Below, piece by piece: positions 57,689-64,000 of a stretch of 64,000 nt of DNA. Position numbers and translations under genes: made by a program. A model generated the notes under the pieces. The model was not told the origin of the DNA. It worked only from the letters and a program-made list of their open reading frames with translations, and did not search any database. The stretch is from Panaeolus papilionaceus (taxonomy: Eukaryota; Basidiomycota; Agaricomycetes; Agaricales), in the NCBI GenBank assembly GCA_015501605.1, contig JADNRZ010000022.1, forward strand, positions 186,001-250,000, written 5' to 3'. How positions within the stretch are numbered: position 1 is the first letter of the stretch; each line of letters begins with the position of its first letter.

Positions 57689-60070
57689 ATGAAGACTGGT
57701 TTGAGGTCACTTATCTTCCTGATATCTCAGTTCTGTCTTGTGCAGTGTAAGCACAGGAATCCTGCTTCGGAGTCGGCTTGGAACGGAGTTACACCTAGCT
57801 CTGCACCTTTCTCATCAAAACCTGGACCTTTCACCCCATACTATGTCCCGCCTGGGGCGAAAAGCTACGACTCATTCTCTCCTTTCATCACTTATAAGGG
57901 AAAATGGATCGATCGCTTCTCTTCAGGATATGTTGGTCACTCTCTGCGATCAACGACGCAACCCAACGCTGAGGTCTTGTTCACTTTCAACGGGACTGGC
58001 ATAGAATGGTTTGGCAACAAAAGCAACCGACATGGCTATGCTATTGTTTTTCTTGACGGCGACCCTATTGCGGAAGTGGATGCGTACATTGACGGCCCGC
58101 AGCCCATGAAGCAGCAACGCATCTTCTGGAAGTTTGATTTGCCTCTCAAACAACACACTATTAAACTTGTCAACCTGGCTCGCCACTCTAGCTCGAAGAG
58201 AGACACGACTATGGACCTGGATGTTTTTGTTGTAACACGCGGAAACGGCTGGGGCTCTGATACTCGCGATATGGGCGACACCGTTCTGGAGGATGTTGAG
58301 ACCGTTGATATAACTACTAGGCAGAACAAGGGGTGGGCTCTTAGTGAACACGGTACGACCGGTGTAAATGCTATGCAACTGGCCGTGGTCTCTCCTACGC
58401 ATGCCCTCATCGTGGATAAGGTTGAGCATAACCCGCTTACGATTGATGGACATCCAGCATGGGCAGCTCTATATAATTTAGAGGACGACTCGGTCATTCC
58501 TCTGCGGATTCAATCCAACTCCTTTTGCGCAGGTGGAAGCTTTCTAAGCAACGGCACACTCATAAATGTGGGCGGCAACCCTGTTGTCGAGGGACAGACG
58601 TCTGCATCCGACTTTGGCGACTTGGATGGCTTGCAAGCGATTCGGATTTTTGAGCCATGCGAGTCTCCAGAGGAGGGGAATTGTGAGTTATACGAAAATC
58701 CTGACAGGGTCAGGATGGCAAGTCCACGCTGGTACAGCACAGCTATTCGCCTGCATGATGGATCGGTGATGATTATCGGTGGTTCGAAGAAAGGCGGTTG
58801 GATAAACAATTCGACTGTCAACAATCCGACTGTAGAGTTTTATCCCCCAAAGGCGATACATGGTTCTGGTGGTCTTCCGATACCCTTGAAATTCTTGGAG
58901 ACAACTTTGAACTCCAATCTGTTCCCTATTGCTTTTGTGCTACCTGATGGCAGGGTTTTCATGGCTGCCAACCAAGACGCGATGATCTATGACTGGGAGA
59001 ACAACTCGGAGATTATGCTCCCCAAAATACCAAATGGTGTTCGTGTTACATATCCAATGAGTGGAACAGGGCTTTTGCTGCCACTGTCGTCTCAGAACGG
59101 TTACACTCCTGAAATCCTCCTCTGTGGCGGTTCGACTATTGATGACAAGAAGGCTTCGTACCACATATCGTCTCAAGATGACGCATCCTCGCAATGTTCT
59201 AGAATGGTCTTAACGGAGGAAGGAATAAGCAATGGCTGGCAAGTAGAAGATATGCCGGATGCTCGCGTCATGCCCGACGCTGTCTTGCTCCCAACGGGCC
59301 AGATTGTCATCGTCAATGGGGGACGCTCTGGCATTGCGGGGTATGGCAACGTTCTGGATCAGGTTGGATTCTCTAATGCAGACAACCCAGTTATGAAGCC
59401 TGTGATTTACAATCTTGACGCAGAAGTCGGTGACCGGTTTGACATCGAAGGCCTTCCAACAAGCGCCATACCACGTTTATATCACAGCGTGGCGAGCTTG
59501 ACACCTAGTGGCAATATCATGATTGCAGGTAGCAACCCAAATCTTGACCGTAGCGAGGTTAAATACGGGACGGAATATCGCGTAGAGTGGTTGGATCCAC
59601 CTTACATGCAACAGGCAAGGCCCGTTATCGTAGACAACTTGGAAGCAATCGGTTATGGCGATAATTTTTCGCTCAACGTAAAGAACATAAACCCTGGAGG
59701 AGTGATCAAAGGTAGACTAACCCTCCACTTCTGAATCGGCTCACCAAATCTCTCTTCTAGTCGTCCTGATGGACCTTGGCTTTGTCACGCATGCAGTCCA
59801 TACCAACTCTCGACTTGTATATCTCGACTGTTCGGTGCAAGGCGACGGCATTCTTTCTGCCGATGGTCCACCAAATCCTTACATATACCCCCCTGGTCCG
59901 GGTTGGCTATATGTTGTTGTAGATAATATACCTAGTGCCGGTATCAAAATCATGATCGGAGATGGAGCAAGCCCAGAGGTAGATGAAGATGCACTGGAAA
60001 AGTGAGTCGCTTCCATATTGCATATGCGGGACCTCTCTAACGCGTTGACTGCAGCGTTTTACAGAATTGA
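57689..60070 (+). CDS. copper radical oxidase, glyoxal oxidase type, with an extra N-terminal domain
   Basis: Secreted enzyme that oxidises aldehydes or alcohols to give H2O2, which feeds peroxidases in lignin attack. Exons 57689-59711, 59761-60001 and 60055-60070 total 2280 nt, 759 aa, in frame. A signal peptide (MKTGLRSLIFLISQFCLVQC) starts it. Residues about 60-190 look like a separate beta-sandwich unit: SSGYVGHSLRSTTQPNAEVL and VLFTFNGTGIEWFGNKSN, then DLPLKQHTIKLVNL. From about 210 the glyoxal oxidase kelch fold begins. Radical-site residues by family alignment: Cys280 (NSFCAGG), Tyr349 (RWYSTA), Tyr598 and His599 (RLYHSV), and His685 (FVTHAV); Cys280 and Tyr349 would form the Cys-Tyr cofactor. 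The DUF1929-like C-terminus follows. All five active-site positions are present, so it should be active. Confidence 0.85.
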
Positions 60071-60273
60071 CATTCCCATAGACTTACGTTTCAGTGTTAT
60101 TTATTTCTTCAAAAGTGTGTCGTTTCGTTGTTGATTTTCAAGTTCTATGACAGCATAGCTATGTCCGTTGTGGTTAGATTTGTAGCACATCACTCTAAAT
60201 TCTCAGAAAGTTACAAATTGCGACTGGGGATACAGTGGGAGAGAAACGAGACGTAAAGGTACATGAAAAGGGT

Positions 60274-61338
60274 CTACAGGGCCCTCTGTTTCATCCTGGT
60301 GCTGACGGTCCTTAGACCAGCGTAGACCTTTCCGGGTGGAGATCCTAGGATGAGGGACACGATAGCATCCCTGGCGATTTTGATGTTTTGGAATGAGCCC
60401 ATTATATGGATTTTTCTAAAATTTTGCATAAGAAAAGGGTTTGATCAGAACACAGAGATACATACGTATCGGCGAGGACTATCCGTGTACGGCTTGTATT
60501 CTCGATAGTGAATTTGGTCTTGCCATCCTGACCTGCGATACGGCCAATCGCACGTGAGAGATGGTCGCCGTGAAGGGTTTTGACATCTTTGATCTCGAAG
60601 GAGTCAAGGTAAAGATCATCCAATCGCAAAAGAGCAATTGCGTCCTATACGGATATTGAGTAGGAACAACCAAGGCTAAAAAGAAGGGCAGCAATCTCAC
60701 ATTCACATCAAATCCTAGAGCAAATGCTTTTACGAAGTCGGCACCCTTTTGGATTGCACCGATATCTTTTGTGAGACTTGAAGTCTATAGATAACACAGG
60801 TTTGTCAGTGAACCTTCAGATTATTTAAAAATTGCCCAGGTACCCTAATTTCCACACTTCTTCGTTGCACATTCATGCGTACTTGCAGGGATAAAATCTC
60901 CGTCAAAGGTCCAAAGATGTTTAGCCATTCCTTCTTTAATGGCGTCATGCGATGTGGTGGAATGGGTATCCTACGAGTCTCCGACTTGAGCCTAACTTTA
61001 TCGGCACCTGGTGCAACAGGAGCGAATGCAGGTGCTGCACCTGCAGCTTGGGGGATATACGAATCTGCGTCAATCATAACTTCATCGTCGTCATCATTCG
61101 GTGCCGACCCTTCAGGGAAAGAAGAAACAAAGTCGCTGTCCAGTGGTTCGAGTTCCATAGCTGCATCAGCATCCGAAGCTTCAGTCCGTTTGGCTGCAGC
61201 AGCAGAAGAGGAGGAAGATGGGTCTGAAGGGAGAGGACCTTGTGCGTTTTTGCGGACTATTTTTCTGCGGTTCTTTTTTGATTTTTCAGTTGTGCTCGTT
61301 GAAGCTGAGGCCATTGCGACATCGTGTGTTACGACCAT
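60274..61338 (-). CDS. PNO1: ribosome biogenesis RNA-binding protein Pno1
   Basis: KH-domain protein that partners Nob1 in 20S to 18S rRNA maturation and 40S assembly. Four exons (60844-61338, 60701-60784, 60466-60644, 60274-60415) total 900 nt, 299 aa, in frame. The N-terminus has a Lys-rich start and acidic patch ([13 protein letters not shown]). The conserved core follows: [72 protein letters not shown] and [20 protein letters not shown]; it ends [20 protein letters not shown]. These are strong Pno1/Dim2 signatures. An in-frame ATG 24 nt downstream (MASAST) could be the start instead. The 203 bp on its left are shared with the convergent oxidase gene. Confidence 0.94.
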
Positions 61339-61784
61339 TTTGAAAGAGCCTAGAGATTATGCAGAAAGATGGCTTAATGAGATGTTCAGCTAATGAGCAG
61401 CTTGTATCAGGAAACCCAAAAATTATTATCTGTCACACAGTTTTGTCACATCGCATTACTCGTCTCGAGCACGAGGCACACATCTTGAATGAGTTGTTCG
61501 TTCGAACCTCGCAAAAATTATTTAGTCTAAAGTGTATATTGAATCATGCTGTTATACATAGTAATACAAATGTGATGATGCTAGATAGATACAAATAAAG
61601 AGTGTGGTAAGAATTGACGTATATCGAATGACAATGAAGCTTTTGTGCTGAACGAAGGCGAAGGAAAAAAAGAGAAGAAACGAATGTACAGTGCACATCA
61701 AGGGAACAAGGGTTCTACCTGGCACAAAGGTGATGTAGAAAACAGGAAACACGACAGTGATCAACGAGGGAGAAAATATGCTGA
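61339..61784. other. intergenic, no gene seen
   Basis: About 445 bp between two minus-strand genes: promoter of PNO1 at the left, 3' flank of the DUF6593-type gene at the right. A palindrome-like TTCGTTCGAA lies near 61499. No coding frame supported. Confidence 0.5.
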
Positions 61785-62803
61785 TCAAACGGTATTACGG
61801 CGCAGGTTGCGTAGCAGGATATGCCCAACTTCTTTGAATTGCCACTGGCCCTTCAGTTTTTCAAAGGTGTAAGGTGTTAGGCTAAATCGGCCACGACGAA
61901 CTATTTCCATCATGAGGAAGGATACTAAGAATTATCGTCAGAAATTAGATTACGAGATTTCATATGAACAGTCGACTGACTGATGATTTCGACATCCTGT
62001 GCTAATGGGTGACTGTCGAACTCGAGATAGTTGGAGCCAATACCAGGTATATGGGTTGGAATGAAAACTGAATGAAGAGTTTGCTTGGGCTCCGAAACGC
62101 TTGTCGAGGATAAAGAAGAGGATGAATATGATGAGAAGACGGAAGGTTTCGATGGCGAAGACAACGCGCTTCGGGAAGGTTTTGATTTGAGTCCTTTCAA
62201 GGGAGCTGGAACGCGAACGACATTTTGGTGAAATGTTCCCTTCACAGTTTCCGAGTCATAGTCGAGCAACTAGCATCGGTGTTAGACAATATACATTCTA
62301 ATTGATAAATGCACCTACTGTCAGGGAATCAGCTGTCGCGGTCCAAATATATTCGGTATCGAAACGCGTCGGGATGGTCATGACCTTCGGCCTGAAGTGT
62401 GCAAGTTAGAAACGAACGCGAAATTTTTAGATTCAGAGACCCACATAAAGGGTACAGTCGTGGAGCCAAACAGGTCCGTTAATCCACCGATTTTCTCATC
62501 ACCGATAGTAATGGATGGTCTTCTTCCCGTCCAGTGCATTTGTGCAACAACATTTCCTTCGCCGTCTCTCACTGTGGTCTTCCTGTAGATTACATCTGAA
62601 GGTACATCGGCCGCAGGTTTGTCAGCTAGTTTTTTGGGCGCGCTTGATGAAGTTGATGCCTCGGGGTGGGAAGATGATGGAGAGGTCGGTGAAGGTGGCT
62701 CAGGAGAAGAAAAGACCGTCGAAATATCGTATGCGCGAGTTCCTGTGGAAACATCGAGGAGAGAGGCATTTAGCATGTCGGGGGCGGTAAATTTGAGTAG
62801 CAT
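61785..62803 (-). CDS. DUF6593-type basidiomycete protein
   Basis: Four exons (62441-62803, 62319-62384, 61981-62269, 61785-61924) total 858 nt, 285 aa, in frame. Pattern: FTAPDMLNASLLDVSTGTRA, then a Pro/Ser-rich spacer, DVIYRKTTVRDGEGNVVAQM, WTGRRPSITIGDEKIGGLTD, then RFDTEYIWTATADSLTL, FHQNVVRVPAPLKG and a Ser-rich linker, ending in FLMMEIVRRGRFSLTPY. The beta-strand-rich layout with 'YDIS', 'VVAQMHW' and 'IGDEKI' matches the DUF6593 family, abundant in mushrooms and of unknown function. No signal peptide. An upstream in-frame ATG at 62819-62821 would add six residues. The last exons may be less certain than the first. Confidence 0.7.
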
Positions 62804-63272
62804 AGTGACGGTAAAAAGCAAAGCAAGAATGCGAAGGAGGACAGTGAGAGCGTCCCAGCATTTAATAAGTACAGAAATTCAGATAAAGACCTTAAATTGG
62901 GTAGGGGCTTATGTTTACCATATCTGGAAATTCGTTTGTGTCGGGAGGAAAGGCACGGCATTGGCACGTGAGAATCACGGGACTTGAAGTTTGATTGTTC
63001 ATGTTTGCTGATGTCGTTCGGGTTTGTGGCAGTAAACAAAGGAGAAAGTGAACATCGTCCAGAGCATTCACTGTCACCAACGACGACGACGACAACATTA
63101 ACATAATTATCATCCTTTCATCCCCTTTATCTATATCTCAGCTCTTATGTTCCTTTATTAACCTCCAATTTCATCAATTATTCGCCATTTTGGACACACT
63201 TCTCACATAAATAATCCATCCGACCGCTGCACCTCCAAGATCCATCTGGCTACTTTATAGTCTGCATAGGCT
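62804..63272. other. divergent promoter region, no gene seen
   Basis: About 470 bp between outward-reading genes. A GACGACGACGACAAC run lies near 63081, and the sequence close to 63225 is pyrimidine/adenine mixed ahead of the ATG at 63273. No coding frame supported. Confidence 0.5.
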
Positions 63273-64000
63273 ATGGCTAATGCTAAGCGTCCACCACACC
63301 ACCAAAGACCACCCTCGTCCTTAATCAGCTCACCGTCAATCAATCGTAGACACACCCTGAGACGGGTTGCAAGTCGTATTGCCGCTCACGCGTCCTTAGA
63401 TCCTGTTTCTTCTTCTGTTGTCCAGGACCGCCCTGTTCTTGTACCAGTCCACACCAATCTGCGTCGTCTACCCTCCAGAGTTCTCTCTCAATCCCACAAG
63501 GATAAGGAGTCCAGCCTTCCAATGCGCGAAGCAGGTCATGTGATTGCCGGCTCAAAAAGGAAACGCGTCGCCAGCAGCAACGAAAATGCTCATAATCATG
63601 GGAGGTCGACGAGAAGGTTGAAGAGATTGAGGACAGCTACAATCACCACTCATTCTACGGATGAGAGTCAATCAGATGAGAGTGAAATGGAGATCGATCC
63701 CCCCACACTCCACGCTCCTCCATCAGATGGTTCTCAGTCAGAACCTGAGGAGCAGATTGATGACTCGGATGAGGAAACTTCAGCAGGCGGTTCAGACGAA
63801 AACGACTGTATGTTTTCTCATTTATCAAGCCTCTACATCTTTGCTTACTAGTACCCATTTGTTCCTAGCTGAATCTTTCCTACTTCATCATGCTGATGCA
63901 CGCCGCCTGAGAAGAGAACGCAAATCATTCTTGATCCACCTCTACCAACTCTTGGACTTGCCTGATGACGCCGAACATATGAAGAAGTCAGAAATCATTG
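63273..64000 (+). CDS. nuclear-type disordered protein, 3' end beyond the window
   Basis: Starts at ATG 63273; exon 1 runs to 63807, intron GTATGT..CCTAG ends at 63868, and exon 2 continues past the right edge. The 178 residues of exon 1 are basic at first (RHTLRRVASRI), with a bipartite-looking basic segment (GSKRKRV then RSTRRLKRLR), and then acidic (SQSEPEEQIDDSDEE). Exon 2 begins SESFLLHHADARRLRRERKS and FLIHLYQLLDLPDDAEHMKK, a more ordered helical part. The two basic clusters and acidic tract suggest a nuclear protein. I do not recognise the family; its main domain is probably beyond the window. Confidence 0.7.

Noticed and set aside
60875..61393. Plus-strand open frame over PNO1
   Set aside because: Antisense to the well-supported PNO1 coding exon, with no motif.
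1..64000. tRNA, rRNA, CRISPR or intact transposon
   Set aside because: I looked for cloverleaf-like arms, repeated spacers and transposase or reverse-transcriptase motifs and saw none. A dedicated program could still find a tRNA with an intron.

Overview
The window is nuclear DNA from a filamentous basidiomycete, most likely a mushroom-forming Agaricomycete. Genes lie close together on both strands. Most carry several short introns (about 36-70 bp) with GT..AG ends, and many intergenic gaps are only a few hundred bases. A DUF6593-type protein, a glyoxal oxidase-type copper radical oxidase and very short cysteine-rich metallothionein-like coding all fit this group. I saw no rRNA, tRNA, CRISPR array or intact transposon.

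Layout from left to right. 1-10.6 kb: TRAPPC10/Trs130 (cut by the left edge), the DEAD-box helicase Rrp3, a 2OG-Fe(II) oxygenase, the ALG3 mannosyltransferase and a large protein with an H15-like winged helix. 11-21 kb: a three-exon metallothionein-like gene too short for ordinary ORF calling, an unrecognised conserved-looking gene with possible orphan exons beside it, NTF2, a secreted GH88 glycosidase and the dynamin VPS1. 21.5-27 kb: a class II Fic protein, a sparse stretch and an Ecl1-type zinc-finger protein. 27-32.2 kb: about 5.3 kb with no gene I can support. 32-45 kb: VPS54, a metaxin-like protein, a TLC-domain protein, a HAUS3-like coiled-coil protein, a glycine-rich membrane protein and a coiled-coil protein. 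45-50 kb: two tandem G-protein gamma subunit genes, a mitochondrial-type thioredoxin and a cupredoxin with a probable GPI anchor. 50-64 kb: a myotubularin phosphatase, S-adenosylmethionine synthetase, ADE4 (start codon split by an intron), a copper radical oxidase with an extra N-terminal domain, PNO1, a DUF6593 protein and a nuclear-type protein cut by the right edge.

Functionally this is an ordinary housekeeping neighbourhood, not a biosynthetic cluster. Several genes share membrane traffic (TRAPPC10, VPS54, VPS1, myotubularin) or ribosome biogenesis (RRP3, PNO1), but they are scattered and each has its own promoter. The most unusual points are the tiny metallothionein-like gene, the tandem gamma subunits with different CaaX boxes, the Fic protein with a variant inhibitory motif, the A|TG-split initiator of ADE4 and the N-terminally extended oxidase. 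Gene models were spliced by eye. For most of them I checked that the summed exon lengths keep the frame; models where I did not are marked.
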